A stretch of DNA of 64,000 nt from Bifidobacterium aquikefiri (GTDB lineage Bacteria; Actinomycetota; Actinomycetes; Actinomycetales; Bifidobacteriaceae), in contig NZ_MWXA01000009.1 of assembly GCF_002259795.1 (NCBI RefSeq), positions 1 through 64,000 of the forward strand, written 5' to 3'. Below the pieces are notes generated by a model that saw only the letters and a program-made list of their open reading frames with translations, had not been told where the DNA came from and did no database searches. Each line of letters starts with the position of its first letter. Position 1 is the stretch's first letter. Below are positions 18,201 through 27,177 of the stretch, one piece after another. Position numbers and translations under genes: made by a program.

Positions 18201-18332
18201 CTATGAGCAAGACTGCTGACGCACATCGTGAATCCGCTCCTTGAAATGTATCGTACTCGACAGTGTAGGCACATCATCGAACAGCAGCAGCAATTCAGTC
18301 ACGCTTTTCTTTGCATGCTGAAGTTTTGTCAT
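18201..18332 (-). CDS. Possible 43-residue protein between xerD and parA
   Basis: An ATG at 18332, fourteen bases past the xerD stop and in another frame, opens 43 codons with a leucine cluster (TELLLLF) and a charged remainder ending RQQSCS. No ribosome site is convincing and the family is unknown. It is listed because it fills almost the whole gap between two co-directional genes. It may be chance. Confidence 0.25.
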   Translation of the reverse strand: MTKLQHAKKSVTELLLLFDDVPTLSSTIHFKERIHDVRQQSCS

Positions 18333-18345
18333 TGCAGATTCCGGC

Positions 18346-19299
18346 TCATCGTGCTCTCGGATGTGCCATGATATAGCTCTCCTTCAATGTTTCAGGGCTC
18401 ACATGCGTATATATCTGGGTCGTGGTGACCGAGGCATGCCCGAGCAATTCCTGCACAGTTCGCACATCGGCACCACCTTGAATCAGATGCGTTGCAAACG
18501 AATGCCTGAGTGTATGAGGGTGTACCTTCTGGGACAAGCCTGCACGAGCCGCAGTATATTGCACAATCTCCCATACCGATTGACGAGACAGCCTATGCCC
18601 GCGAGTGTTGAGGAATATAGCTCGCATCTCGAGTTTGGTCTTTGATCTCTTCTGCAACTCATTTCGTCCATATGTAAAATATTCCTGAACCGCTCGTTGG
18701 GCGTATCCGCCGAAGGGCACCAGTCTCTGCTTTGAACCCTTCCCCATAAGGCGAACGACACGACCAGCAAGATCGATATCTTCCCTATTGATTTTCACTG
18801 TCTCTGAAACCCGAGCTCCGGTTGCATACATCAGCTCCAGCAATGCCCTATCGCGGAGCGCGATTGGGTTGATATCTCCTGCCGAACATGCGGCTTCGAG
18901 CAGTGCTGCAACCTCATCGATCGTCAAGACATCTGGAAGATGCGCAGGAGCCTTTGGTGCCTTTATCTGTTGCGAGACATCGGCATCGATCTCATGCTCA
19001 GCCAAGGCAAAACGATGGAACTCATGTATTGAAGCCAGACGTCGGGCACGGCTGCGTGTCGATTCGTCCTGCAGACTCACGATGAAGTCCTCGACAGTCT
19101 GGGATTCAACAGGGGCAAGACTGGTATATCCATGCTGCTGCAACCATTCACAATACCGATGAATGTCTGCTTCATATGCCTGCACCGTCGAAGCGGCCAA
19201 TCCGCGTTCCACATCGATATGTACAAGAAATCGAGGGATAAATTTCCCGAACCAGGTGTCTGCACCACCTGTTGTGACTTTTCCCATACTATGAATCAT
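18346..19299 (-). CDS. xerD: Tyrosine recombinase XerD
   Basis: This is the partner recombinase of XerC. The 317-residue protein has an N-terminal core-binding domain and a catalytic domain with Arg in ATGARVSET, Lys in GKGSKQR, His and Arg in HPHTLRHSFATHL, His in LGHASVTTTQ and Tyr in IYTHV. It sits upstream of parA-scpA-scpB, the common actinobacterial context of XerD. The ATG at 19299 is chosen; a second ATG four codons on is possible, and neither has a strong ribosome site. Palindromic element copy B separates it from the ribosomal protein operon. Confidence 0.92.
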   Translation of the reverse strand: MIHSMGKVTTGGADTWFGKFIPRFLVHIDVERGLAASTVQAYEADIHRYCEWLQQHGYTSLAPVESQTVEDFIVSLQDESTRSRARRLASIHEFHRFALAEHEIDADVSQQIKAPKAPAHLPDVLTIDEVAALLEAACSAGDINPIALRDRALLELMYATGARVSETVKINREDIDLAGRVVRLMGKGSKQRLVPFGGYAQRAVQEYFTYGRNELQKRSKTKLEMRAIFLNTRGHRLSRQSVWEIVQYTAARAGLSQKVHPHTLRHSFATHLIQGGADVRTVQELLGHASVTTTQIYTHVSPETLKESYIMAHPRAR

Positions 19300-19361
19300 A
19301 GATTCCCGATTGGATTCGACGACTGTGCTGTATTGCCCACGAGCTTTTCGACTTGGTGAGG

Positions 19362-19473
19362 TTCATTGTGAACTCCACCAAGTATATAAGTCCTCAATCG
19401 TGAGAAATCAGGCCGCCGGGAGCCTAAAATGGCACCTTTCGGTGTTGCTATACTTTCTGAAGTTCACAACGAG
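19362..19473. repeat. Palindromic intergenic element, copy B
   Basis: TTCATTGTGAACT at the left is mirrored by AGTTCACAACGA at the right with one mismatch, and AAGTATA inside the left arm faces TATACTT inside the right arm. The element lies between the rplT terminator and the start of xerD. It shares both arms with copies A, C and D, while the centres differ. Confidence 0.75.
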
Positions 19474-19509
19474 CAACAGACACAAGCGTAATTCAGACCA
19501 AAAATATAA

Positions 19510-19533
19510 AAACCCCGTCAGAAGACGGGGTTT
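19510..19533 (-). terminator. Terminator of the infC-rpmI-rplT operon
   Basis: AAACCCCGTC (19510-19519) pairs perfectly with GACGGGGTTT (19524-19533) around a four-base loop. On the minus strand it is followed by TTTTTATATTTT. It lies 18 bases past the rplT stop, so it ends the ribosomal operon. Confidence 0.92.
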
Positions 19534-19551
19534 GAACAGCTACGGTCGTTT

Positions 19552-19935
19552 TCAGGCGGCCACAGGCGCGTTGACATCCTCTGGCAAAGCGTTCTTTGCC
19601 TGCTCAACGATTGTCTTGAATGTCTCTGGATCATTCACGGCCAAATCTGCCAAGGCGCGGCGATCGAGCTCGATGCCGGCAAGGTGCAAACCTTGGATGA
19701 AACGATTGTACGTGATGCCTTCGGCACGAACTGCAGCGTTAATGCGCTGAATCCAAAGCTTGCGGAAATCACCCTTGCGAGCCTTGCGATCGCGGAAGCT
19801 GTAGTTGAATGAATGGAGCAGCTGTTCCTTTGCCTTGCGATACAGACGCGAACGCTGTCCACGATATCCCGAAGCCCTATCCAATACGGTGCGACGCTTC
19901 TTCAAAGCGTTCACTGCGCGCTTTACACGTGCCAT
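19552..19935 (-). CDS. rplT: 50S ribosomal protein L20
   Basis: L20 (bL20) binds 23S rRNA early in 50S assembly. The 127-residue protein begins [15 protein letters not shown] and carries the family segments [20 protein letters not shown] and [17 protein letters not shown]. The Ala-rich C-terminus is a few residues longer than in enterics. It is the last gene of infC-rpmI-rplT, with a strong terminator directly after. Confidence 0.98.
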   Translation of the reverse strand: MARVKRAVNALKKRRTVLDRASGYRGQRSRLYRKAKEQLLHSFNYSFRDRKARKGDFRKLWIQRINAAVRAEGITYNRFIQGLHLAGIELDRRALADLAVNDPETFKTIVEQAKNALPEDVNAPVAA

Positions 19936-19977
19936 AATCTATTCCTGCTTTCCTTGGATCTTTAAGTTTCGCTGCGC

Positions 19978-20172
19978 TCAGTGATTGAGCAATTTTCTCA
20001 TGTTCTTGGTCTGGCCTGGAGCAAGAACCTGATCTGCCTTCAAGACACGACGCTTGCGAGCTGACTTGTGCTCGAGATTATGGCGCATGGCACTGCCGGC
20101 CTGCATCAGCTTTCCCGTGCCAGTGACGCGGATACGCTTCGAAGCCGCGGAATTACTTTTCATCTTCGGCAT
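19978..20172 (-). CDS. rpmI: 50S ribosomal protein L35
   Basis: L35 (bL35) is a small basic protein of the large subunit. The 64-residue sequence [20 protein letters not shown] and the later [14 protein letters not shown] are typical. It lies 14 bases after infC and 42 bases before rplT, in the standard order. Confidence 0.98.
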   Translation of the reverse strand: MPKMKSNSAASKRIRVTGTGKLMQAGSAMRHNLEHKSARKRRVLKADQVLAPGQTKNMRKLLNH

Positions 20173-20186
20173 TGCTGCCCTCCTTG

Positions 20187-21059
20187 TTATTTATTGTTCT
20201 TAGAAGTCTTTGCAGACGCGATGCGGTGCATGTTCTGTGCTGCACTGCTGGCAGCTGCACTGCTTCGCATTGCCGTACTCGTAGAATGTCCTGATCCGCT
20301 ACGGCGTGCGCTCGCGTCATGCGACGCATGCGAATTGGATTGCGAAGCACGGTGCTCATGCTGATGTGTTTCATGAGACTCATGTGCCGGAGCATGACGT
20401 TGCTCATGAATCTCCTGAGGCACTTCGTTCTTCACAGGCTGAACGCCACTTTCCTCTTGCTTGGTTGCCAGGCGAGCTGCCTGACGAGCCTGGCGCTCTG
20501 CTCTCGACTGGCTGCCACGACGGCGCTGTTCAGATTGCGTGTGCACTTTCTTGCCCTTCGGAGCCAACGTCATGATGATGTTGCGCCCCTCCTGCTTCGG
20601 TGCGAATTCAACAGTCCCCAGATCGCTGACTTCTTGAGCAAGGCGCCTCAGCAGATCAACACCGCCGATAGGACGAGACTGTTCTCTTCCTCTCAGCATG
20701 ATGGTGACCTTCACCTTGTCTCCTCCGGAGAGGAAGCGCGAAACGTGACCCTTCTTCACTTCAAAATCGTGTTCGTCAATCTTGAGGCGGAAACGGATTT
20801 CCTTGATCTCAGCGGTGCTCTGGTTTCTGCGAGCTTCACGTGCCTTGATCTTTTCGTTGTATTTGAACTTGCCGTAATCAATGAGCTTGGTTACAGGCGG
20901 TTTGGCATTGGGCGCCACCTCGACTAAATCGAGACTCGCCTCACGTGCCAAATTCAATGCGACAGAGGTTGCGATAACCCCAACCTGCTCGCCGTTCGGG
21001 CCGATCAGGCGTACCTGAGGTACGCGAATCTCGTCGTTAATCCTTGGTTCGTCGCTAAT
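20187..21059 (-). CDS. infC: Translation initiation factor IF-3, AUU start, with long His/Ser-rich C-terminal extension
   Basis: IF3 binds the 30S subunit and polices start-codon choice. The family N-terminus ([20 protein letters not shown]) is encoded upstream of any ATG, and the only in-frame codons between it and an upstream TAA are GGA, GTC, ATC and ATT. I therefore set the start at ATT 21059, five bases after AAGGAG; ATC at 21062 is the alternative. AUU starts in infC allow autoregulation, because IF3 discriminates against them. The core ends near residue 174. A further tail of about 116 residues is first Arg/Gln-rich and then rich in His, Ser and Ala. Total length is 290 residues against about 180 usual. 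Confidence 0.94.
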   Translation of the reverse strand: MSDEPRINDEIRVPQVRLIGPNGEQVGVIATSVALNLAREASLDLVEVAPNAKPPVTKLIDYGKFKYNEKIKAREARRNQSTAEIKEIRFRLKIDEHDFEVKKGHVSRFLSGGDKVKVTIMLRGREQSRPIGGVDLLRRLAQEVSDLGTVEFAPKQEGRNIIMTLAPKGKKVHTQSEQRRRGSQSRAERQARQAARLATKQEESGVQPVKNEVPQEIHEQRHAPAHESHETHQHEHRASQSNSHASHDASARRSGSGHSTSTAMRSSAAASSAAQNMHRIASAKTSKNNK

Positions 21060-21318
21060 GATGACTCCTTATACTTGCTGCCTTGTTCATTCCGCTGGAC
21101 ACCACATGGAAACCGGCACAGTATCAAGTCCTGAGCTGCATGACGAAAAAGATTCGCAATGAATCTTCACTTTCATTCGCACGTGTAAGCGAATGATGAA
21201 ATGATACATATCATTTCTTCGACTTCAGTCGGACCCGAAACCGCAAAAGGCTTCCAGGTGGGGCACCCCAACGGGATAATCCACTTTCCTGATTTCTCAA
21301 GCGTTGAATATAATACCA
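21060..21318 (-). promoter_or_regulatory. infC operon promoter and structured leader with attenuator-like hairpin
   Basis: On the minus strand an extended -10, TGG-TATTAT, lies at 21318-21310, giving a leader of about 240 bases. Within it are GAAATGAT/ATCATTTC, CATTCGC/GCGAATG, and AGATTC-ATTGC-GAATCT (21166-21150) followed by TTTTT, which looks like an intrinsic terminator upstream of the gene. A G/C hairpin, TTGGGG-TG-CCCCAC, sits earlier in the leader. Together these suggest transcription attenuation of infC-rpmI-rplT, as is known for L20-type leaders in other phyla. I cannot match it to a named family. Confidence 0.55.
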
Positions 21319-21397
21319 CACCCTCGGACATTACTGTCTGAAGTCATGCCATGTGCTCATGCTATCTGTGTCGCGCAAGCCAACATGGATGCGTGGA

Positions 21398-22333
21398 TCA
21401 CTTCACCTGAGCGAGATACTCACCATATCCCTTGGCTTCCATCTGATCCTTGGGAATGAAGCGCAGGGAAGCCGAATTCATGCAGTATCGCAATCCACCA
21501 AGTTCCTGCGGCCCATCATTGAAAACATGCCCAAGATGAATGTCGGACCGTGCTGCGCGCACCTCTATCCTAGGTCTGCCAAACAGCGAACGATCCTCAC
21601 GATTCGTCACCGTATCCGTCGATATCGGCTTGGAAAATGCCGGCCATCCACAACCCGAATCGAACTTGTCGCTTGAAAGGAACAGCGGCTCGCCACTGAC
21701 GATGTCAACGTATATTCCCGGCTTGAAATTCTCATCGTATTCATTTTCAAATGGCCGCTCGGTACCTGCGTTCTGGGTCACATCGTACTGCTCGGGAGAA
21801 AGCTTCCAGACCTGCTCGATGAACTGCTGTCTTTTGGAAACATTGAGAATCTTCTTCATCGGGATGTGGCAGTATCCCCCAGGATTCTTGTCGAGATAAT
21901 CCTGATGGTAGTCTTCAGCGGGATAGAAATTCTGCAGTTCCCCTATCTCTATGGCGCTTTCCCTCCCGAAGCGAGTATGAAGTTCGCGAAGCACCTGGGT
22001 GAAGGTCTGTTCCTGATCTGAGTCTTCGGCATTCCAATAGATGCCACTTCGATATTGTCGCCCACGATCATTGCCCTGCCGATTCACTGAAAAAGGATCA
22101 ATGGCATCTATGAACAACAACGCAAGCATATGCGCCGAGACCAAGTCGGGATCATAACTGACCTTCACCGTTTCCACTGCATCAGTTTCGCCGGTACACA
22201 CCTGCTCATAGCTTGGATTCGCAATCTTGGACTGGGCGTATCCGACTTCGGTTGCCGTGGCCCCTGTGACATTCTGGAAGTAACGCTGCAAACCCCAGAA
22301 ACATCCACCTGCAAAATATGTTGTTGTCGTCAT
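21398..22333 (-). CDS. msrAB: Peptide methionine sulfoxide reductase MsrA-MsrB fusion
   Basis: This bifunctional repair enzyme reduces both diastereomers of methionine sulfoxide in proteins. The MsrA half has the catalytic motif GCFWG at residues 10-14 and the segment YHQDYL. The MsrB half from about residue 165 has [26 protein letters not shown] and the catalytic RYCMNSAS near the C-terminus. The paired CxxC zinc motifs of many MsrB proteins are absent. The protein is 311 residues, a normal length for the A-B fusion. It is a single gene, and no strong ribosome site precedes the ATG at 22333. Upstream, TTCTCGA-TTGT-TCGAGAA (22345-22362) is a small inverted repeat that could be an operator. 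Confidence 0.95.
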   Translation of the reverse strand: MTTTTYFAGGCFWGLQRYFQNVTGATATEVGYAQSKIANPSYEQVCTGETDAVETVKVSYDPDLVSAHMLALLFIDAIDPFSVNRQGNDRGRQYRSGIYWNAEDSDQEQTFTQVLRELHTRFGRESAIEIGELQNFYPAEDYHQDYLDKNPGGYCHIPMKKILNVSKRQQFIEQVWKLSPEQYDVTQNAGTERPFENEYDENFKPGIYVDIVSGEPLFLSSDKFDSGCGWPAFSKPISTDTVTNREDRSLFGRPRIEVRAARSDIHLGHVFNDGPQELGGLRYCMNSASLRFIPKDQMEAKGYGEYLAQVK

Positions 22334-22567
22334 GCCAAGAATTATTCTCGATTGTTCGAGAAAAGTCTACGACAACCGTCGCATTTTGGCGCAGCGCACA
22401 AGCTTTTCAATCGAAATGTCGAGTTTTGTGGCAATTGAAGAAGTATACAAGCTCAAAAACGTTGGAATCGACACAGAGAAGAGCCAAAAACGAGACTTAT
22501 AGCTAAAAATTGTCACAAAACTCAATATTTCGATCGCACCATGAAGAACAGTGGCCTCGATTGAGCG

Positions 22568-24361
22568 TCACGTTAGGCTCATGAGGCCGGAAATACCCTG
22601 CTCCTTCAATATCTTCCGGTACGGCCCGGCCTGTTCCTTGATAAGTTCGTCAATTGCACGCATGCCAAGCACCTCGACCGGAGCCTTGTCATCGGTGAGT
22701 ACATAGCCCGACATGGTTGAAGAATACTTGACAGGGATCAAACGCAGGGTCACTGAACTCATGGCATCGGCAAGATCGTCGCTTCTGGTACGTTGCACGG
22801 CAGTTTCTGGAAGCGATTCGAATGATAGCCCATCGCTCCGGTTCAACGGCTTCTTGGCAAACAGCTCTCGGTTGGTGGTATCAGGAACATCCGCCGTTGC
22901 AACCAGCGGAGAGGATGCGGAACGATTCGTGCCAGCCCCATTCTCAAAGACCGATGAAATCGTTGCTTCCAGAGCTTCGTTGATGGAACCTTTGCCGTCA
23001 GAGATCATGTTCATGTTCACTACCATGACTCCACCGGGATTGAGATGATCTCGAACCAGATTGAAAAACTCGGTTGACGACATCTGGAATGGAATGGTGA
23101 TGTCCTGATAGGCATCGACCATGATCACATCGTATTTTTTTGTATCAGAAGCAAGCCATGCACGACCATCGTATGTGCTTACCGGTATGTCGCTGGGTTC
23201 CTTGAAATAGCGGTCGGCAAGCTTGGTGATTGACTGATCGATCTCTACGCCAGTGATTGCCATCTTTGGATAATATTCGCGCAATTGTCGTGCGTACGTT
23301 CCAGTACCCATGCCCAGAATCAATGCCGAGTTTGCATGTGCCGCGAAAGCCGGTGCTGCAAGCGCAGTGTCGTAATAGAGCCCCGTCAGTCCACCTGCCT
23401 TCATGGTGACCGATTGCACGCCGAAGAGCACATTGGTGGAGAGAATGGTTCGGTCAGAGAGATCCTTGACCTGAAGATAGTTGTATTCCGATTCTCCTTC
23501 ATAGGCAAGATTGCGTTCCCAGAATGCAAATCCCGATAACGGCGACACGATCGCTGAGGCAGCGAAGAGCACAATGCATGCGATGCTGGTGATGATGTAG
23601 GTACGGCCCGAGAGGAAATAGACCAATGGCAGTGCCAGCAGAATGCCCGCAAAGATAAGGAAGGTCACGAAGGTTCCCACTGTGGGGATGGTAAGGAAAG
23701 TCGGCAGAAAAGTGCCGAGAATCGATCCAATCGTATTGCACGCACCGAGCCGTCCGACGATGGTTGCATTGTTCTTCAATGAATCGGTCGTGAATTTCAC
23801 CAGACCTGGCGTAACGGTTCCCAGCAGGAACAGTGGCGGCACAAATATGACCATGCAGCTGATGAACGCTGCAAGAATAAGAAAATTCGTCGAAATCGTA
23901 ACAATCAGCACACCAGAGATCGCGATGATGATGTATTTGCCAACGAGGGGAACCAATGCCAGCCATACCGCGGCGAACATGATGCGTCTGTAGAGGTGGT
24001 CCGGATCTGGATTCTTGTCTGCCTGACGTCCTCCCCATACGTTGCCTAATGCCATGGCGATCATGATCGTGCCGATGATGATCGTCCACACTATTTGCGA
24101 ACTGGAAAAATACGGCGCGAGAAGCCTCTGCGCTCCAAGCTCTGCGGCCATCACCGCCATGCCGGAAAAGAATTCAGTAAGATAGAGAAAGATTTTCGAG
24201 TTGAGAATCGCCTTTGGCGTGTGGGTTTCCAGCATGAGAACCTTTCGATACGCTGTCGTTGCTGATATCACCTTACTGCGGTAGCCAATCATGCGCTCAA
24301 AGAACATCGAATGTGTTGCATCGAAAACCGCTGACTTCGACGCGCTATTGGACTCATTCAT
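22568..24361 (-). CDS. Membrane-anchored spermidine-synthase-like protein (fused transporter-like and methyltransferase-fold domains)
   Basis: Residues 1 to about 290 hold several hydrophobic helices, with segments such as IVWTIIIGTIMIAMALGN and GRLGACNTIGSILGTFLPTF. From about residue 300 there is a spermidine-synthase-like Rossmann domain with the nucleotide motif ALILGMGTGTYARQLREYYP, ITGVEID and VIMVDAYQD. The acidic DAYQD replaces the GGG/D arrangement of true aminopropyltransferases, so polyamine synthesis is doubtful; such fusions are widespread and uncharacterised. I chose the ATG at 24361, which has GGGG six bases ahead; the open frame starts at 24403. An SRP-like RNA lies upstream on the other strand. 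Confidence 0.82.
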   Translation of the reverse strand: MNESNSASKSAVFDATHSMFFERMIGYRSKVISATTAYRKVLMLETHTPKAILNSKIFLYLTEFFSGMAVMAAELGAQRLLAPYFSSSQIVWTIIIGTIMIAMALGNVWGGRQADKNPDPDHLYRRIMFAAVWLALVPLVGKYIIIAISGVLIVTISTNFLILAAFISCMVIFVPPLFLLGTVTPGLVKFTTDSLKNNATIVGRLGACNTIGSILGTFLPTFLTIPTVGTFVTFLIFAGILLALPLVYFLSGRTYIITSIACIVLFAASAIVSPLSGFAFWERNLAYEGESEYNYLQVKDLSDRTILSTNVLFGVQSVTMKAGGLTGLYYDTALAAPAFAAHANSALILGMGTGTYARQLREYYPKMAITGVEIDQSITKLADRYFKEPSDIPVSTYDGRAWLASDTKKYDVIMVDAYQDITIPFQMSSTEFFNLVRDHLNPGGVMVVNMNMISDGKGSINEALEATISSVFENGAGTNRSASSPLVATADVPDTTNRELFAKKPLNRSDGLSFESLPETAVQRTRSDDLADAMSSVTLRLIPVKYSSTMSGYVLTDDKAPVEVLGMRAIDELIKEQAGPYRKILKEQGISGLMSLT

Positions 24362-24414
24362 CGCATGCCCCATCCGCGGTGGTCTGTGCTTGTTAAGATG
24401 CACCTAAGATGCAG

Positions 24415-24484
24415 ATGTGACGAAGGTGGGTTGCAGCCCGGCATATCCGAAAGGTCAGCAGCCGTCAACGCACCCCTGACACGT
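24415..24484 (+). ncRNA. Candidate small signal recognition particle RNA (4.5S-like) or other structured RNA
   Basis: The sequence folds as a rod. ATGTG (24415-24419) pairs with CACGT (24480-24484), GGTGGGTTG (24425-24433) with CAACGCACC (24466-24474, one mismatch), and CGGC with GCCG. At the apex a GAAA tetraloop (24449-24452) is closed by CC/GG and followed by AGCAGCC (24457-24463). A GNRA-type tetraloop, GG and AGCAGCC are the hallmark of SRP helix 8. The usual CAGG opposite AGCA reads CATA here, and one extra base is present, so I am not certain. Ends are approximate. If it is not SRP RNA, it is a structured leader of thiN. Confidence 0.5.
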
Positions 24485-24527
24485 TCTGTTCTGTGTGTTC
24501 TGCAACGCGATGCGAGGATAGATAGCT

Positions 24528-25334
24528 ATGGAAGATGTGCGTTCAAGGCAGCATGATTCGAACCATGCCGAGTCAGACTTCAGTGGCAGCATACGAGTGT
24601 GCGTCATCTTTGCAGCAGGAGAATATTTTGGAAAAACTGCCAGGATTCCTCAGGATGCGTATGTCATAGCGGCTGATGGCGGCTTCGATCATTGCCTCAG
24701 CCAGCACGCTCATGCCGATATAGTCATGGGCGATTTCGATTCAATCACCGTGGATGTCCCCGCCGGCACAGCAAGCTTCCATGTGCCAGCCGAGAAGGAT
24801 CTCACCGATACCGCCAGTGCGGTTACCCTAGGTTGGGAAAAGGGTTGTCGCGAGTTTCATATCTATGGTTCATTGGGTGGTCGACTCGATCACTCGATAG
24901 CCAATATGCAGCTCGTGGCAGGCTTGGCCAATCATGGTGGCATAGGGTTTCTCTACGGCGCAGATGTGGTGGTAACGGCAATTCGTAACGGCAGTCTGAC
25001 TTTTCCAGCCTTCACCTGCCCGGAACGTACGATGCTTTCAGTCTTTTCGAGTTCAGACGCTTCACTTGGCGTGAATGAGAGAGGGCTTAAGTATTTTCTC
25101 GACAATGCAACCTTGACAAACGACCGTTCCAATGCGGTGAGCAATGAGTTCATCAGCGGCACGCCGTCTCAGATCAGTGTCGAGACGGGAACCATCCTTG
25201 TCACTTTCGCATCTGAAGCCGAGGCACCGAACTGGTCTACACGAGTCGCTCAAGAAGCAACATTTGACACCATAAGCACACAAGTAACTTCAGCTTTGAA
25301 CACGCCAGGCAACAAGAACGCACACCTTGTCTAA
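24528..25334 (+). CDS. thiN: Thiamine pyrophosphokinase
   Basis: The enzyme transfers pyrophosphate from ATP to thiamine to give the cofactor TPP. The 268-residue protein has the family landmarks in order: AADGGFDHCL, MGDFDSI, PAEKDLTDT and YGSLGGRLDHSIANM. The C-terminal beta domain carries GLKYFLDNATL and SNEF, the thiamine-contacting end of the family. About 20 extra polar residues precede the first strand. I see no TPP riboswitch core in front of it; the upstream structured RNA does not match that consensus. Confidence 0.92.
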   Translation: MEDVRSRQHDSNHAESDFSGSIRVCVIFAAGEYFGKTARIPQDAYVIAADGGFDHCLSQHAHADIVMGDFDSITVDVPAGTASFHVPAEKDLTDTASAVTLGWEKGCREFHIYGSLGGRLDHSIANMQLVAGLANHGGIGFLYGADVVVTAIRNGSLTFPAFTCPERTMLSVFSSSDASLGVNERGLKYFLDNATLTNDRSNAVSNEFISGTPSQISVETGTILVTFASEAEAPNWSTRVAQEATFDTISTQVTSALNTPGNKNAHLV

Positions 25335-25360
25335 TTCTTTAACTGAGAGCCAATTTTCGT

Positions 25361-25846
25361 GTGTATCTCTTTGATTCCTGCGATAATTCTCGTGTGAACA
25401 GAGTTACTGAATCAATTCATAAGTCATCCGAGGACGGCAGTGCACATTCCCCGGATCAGGGTAGAGACTTCAGCAACGACAAACCAGAAGATGCAATTGG
25501 ATTTGTCTGCTACAAACCTTGCTCGACTTGTGCTAGAGCCCGCGTTTGGCTCAATGACCATCACATACCTTTCAATGAGCGTGACATCAAGGACGACAAC
25601 CCTTCTGCAAGCGAGTTGAAGAGATGGTGGGAAATGAGCGGTCTTCCTCTGAAGCGATTTTTCAATACCTCGGGACAGTCATACCGATCATTGAACATGA
25701 AGGACCGACTGCCTCAGATGTCAAACGAGGAAGCGTTGGAATTACTTGCTACCGATGGAATGCTTGTCAAGCGACCCATAGTTGTGAGCGCTAACAATAT
25801 TCTTGTGGGATTTCGTCCCGAGGAATGGCAGAAGGCTCTGCTCTAG
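25361..25846 (+). CDS. ArsC/Spx-family protein (arsenate reductase-like)
   Basis: This is a thioredoxin-fold protein of the ArsC/Spx/YffB family. The 161-residue frame has an N-terminal polar stretch of about 45 residues, then YKPCSTCARARVWLNDHHIP with a CxxC pair, the segment LKRFFNTSGQSYRSLNMKD, and KRPIVV with the conserved Arg-Pro. CxxC at the first position is more like Spx/MgsR regulators or YffB than arsenate reductase with its single Cys. The start is uncertain: GTG at 25361 follows GAGAG, and another GTG lies at 25394. It follows thiN after 26 bases and may be co-transcribed. Confidence 0.75.
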   Translation: MYLFDSCDNSRVNRVTESIHKSSEDGSAHSPDQGRDFSNDKPEDAIGFVCYKPCSTCARARVWLNDHHIPFNERDIKDDNPSASELKRWWEMSGLPLKRFFNTSGQSYRSLNMKDRLPQMSNEEALELLATDGMLVKRPIVVSANNILVGFRPEEWQKALL

Positions 25847-25947
25847 TACAGGCACACTATTACAGTAAATGGTGTTGAAATAACATATCGCCACTGCGTT
25901 CTGTGGTTCTCGCAGGCGTATGGCCCAAATCCCATAGGGAGATGTAA

Positions 25948-27000
25948 ATGACAGTAAAGATTGGCATTAACGGCTTCGGTCGTATCGGTCGTCTCGCATT
26001 CCGTCGTATCTTCGAGCTGCAGCATCGTGGCGGTGAAGCCGGTGACATCGAGGTCGCAGCAATCAACGATCTGACCACCCCATCGATGCTGGCATACCTG
26101 TTGAAGTACGACAGCACTCATGGCACATTCAAGCACGACGATGGCACTCCCGTTGAGGTCACCTCAACGGATACCGCAATCGTCGTCGATGGCAAGGAAT
26201 ACACCGTCTACGCGGAAAGAGATGCCTCCAACATTCCGTGGGTCAAGAACGATGGCGTTGAATTCGTGCTCGAGTGCACCGGCTTCTACACCTCGGCCGC
26301 GAAGTCCCAGGCTCACCTTGATGCCGGCGCGAAGAAGGTTCTTATCTCCGCTCCTGCCAAGGACGACGTTCCTACCGTTGTCTACGGCGTGAACCACGAG
26401 ATCCTGAAGCCAACGGACGCCATCGTGTCCGCAGGATCCTGCACCACCAACTCACTCGCCGCCATGGTCAAGCTTCTTGATGACAAGTTCGGCGTCAAGG
26501 TCGGATTCATGACCACCATCCACGCCTATACCGGCACCCAGATGCTGCTTGACGGACCTCGCGGAAGCAAGCCACGCAACAACCGTGCATCCGCCATCAA
26601 TACCATCGAACACTCCACCGGTGCTGCAAAGGCAATCGGCAAGGTCGTTCCTTCGGTCGATGGCAAGTTGCAGGGCCACGCACAGCGCGTTGCCATCCCT
26701 GATGGTTCGGTTACCGAACTGACCTCCGTACTCGAGAAGAAGGTCACCGTCGAAGAGATCAACGATGCTTTCAAGGAAGCATTCTCCGATACGGATTACT
26801 TCGGCTACAACGGTGACGGCATCGTCACCTCCGACATCGTCGGCGACACGCACGGTGGCGTCTTCGACCCAACGCAGACCGACGTGAACCAGGCTGGAGA
26901 TGATCAGCTCGTTCGCACCGTTTCCTTCTACGACAACGAGTACGGCTTCACTTCAAACATGATCCGCACTCTGCTCTACTTCGCTGAGATTTCTGAGTGA
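25948..27000 (+). CDS. gap: Glyceraldehyde-3-phosphate dehydrogenase, NAD-type
   Basis: The glycolytic enzyme (also lower part of the bifid shunt) oxidises glyceraldehyde-3-phosphate. The 350-residue protein starts with [16 protein letters not shown], has the catalytic Cys in [11 protein letters not shown], the catalytic His in [10 protein letters not shown], and WYDNEYG-like [11 protein letters not shown] near the end. An aspartate-containing adenine pocket sequence (AAINDLT) suits NAD. The start has GGGAGA six bases ahead. Codon use is markedly biased to C-ending codons, as in highly expressed genes. Two hairpins follow the stop. Confidence 0.98.
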   Translation: MTVKIGINGFGRIGRLAFRRIFELQHRGGEAGDIEVAAINDLTTPSMLAYLLKYDSTHGTFKHDDGTPVEVTSTDTAIVVDGKEYTVYAERDASNIPWVKNDGVEFVLECTGFYTSAAKSQAHLDAGAKKVLISAPAKDDVPTVVYGVNHEILKPTDAIVSAGSCTTNSLAAMVKLLDDKFGVKVGFMTTIHAYTGTQMLLDGPRGSKPRNNRASAINTIEHSTGAAKAIGKVVPSVDGKLQGHAQRVAIPDGSVTELTSVLEKKVTVEEINDAFKEAFSDTDYFGYNGDGIVTSDIVGDTHGGVFDPTQTDVNQAGDDQLVRTVSFYDNEYGFTSNMIRTLLYFAEISE

Positions 27001-27007
27001 GCACTGC

Positions 27008-27040
27008 ACCGTTCCCCTCTCGCTGAGAAATCGGAACGGT
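27008..27040 (+). terminator. First hairpin after gap
   Basis: ACCGTTCC (27008-27015) pairs with GGAACGGT (27033-27040) around a 17-base loop. It starts seven bases past the gap stop. No T-run follows, so on its own it is more likely a 3' stabiliser than a terminator. Confidence 0.45.
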
Positions 27041-27051
27041 GATTGACAAAA

Positions 27052-27093
27052 GGCGATGACCCCACGGAATGTGATTTCCGTGGGGTCATCGCC
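27052..27093. terminator. 18-bp perfect hairpin between convergent gap and SDR genes
   Basis: Positions 27052-27069 pair perfectly with 27076-27093 around a six-base loop, one of the strongest stems in the window. On the minus strand it is followed by TTTTGTC, so it can end the SDR-side transcript, and it would also block read-through from gap. Confidence 0.8.
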
Positions 27094-27132
27094 ATATCAC
27101 AGCCTTGTATCAGACAGATTCATATCGCCAGG

Positions 27133-27158
27133 CTTGTGTCACAGACTTGTGTCACAGA
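27133..27158. repeat. Tandem 13-base repeat 3' of the SDR gene
   Basis: CTTGTGTCACAGA occurs twice in tandem at 27133-27145 and 27146-27158, with a degenerate third copy near 27104. A perfect palindrome CTCGTAT-C-ATACGAG (27172-27186) covers the SDR stop codon nearby. Confidence 0.6.
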
Positions 27159-27177
27159 CAAGTTGCGCAGACTCGTA

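Noticed and set aside
21220-21275. GGGGTGCCCC-containing stem in the infC leader, looked like part of a SAM-IV riboswitch
   Set aside because: The GCCGGCAACC core and the rest of the pseudoknot are missing, and the downstream genes are ribosomal.
22568-24361. True spermidine synthase
   Set aside because: The domain is fused to a membrane region, and the aminopropyltransferase active-site pattern is not intact.
24415-24484. TPP riboswitch for thiN
   Set aside because: CUGAGA and the ACCC...GAACCUGA core are absent. The stem fits an SRP-like fold better.
25361-25846. Functional arsenate reductase with an ars operon
   Set aside because: No arsB/arsR neighbours are present and the CxxC pattern suits Spx/YffB-type proteins, so only the family name is given.
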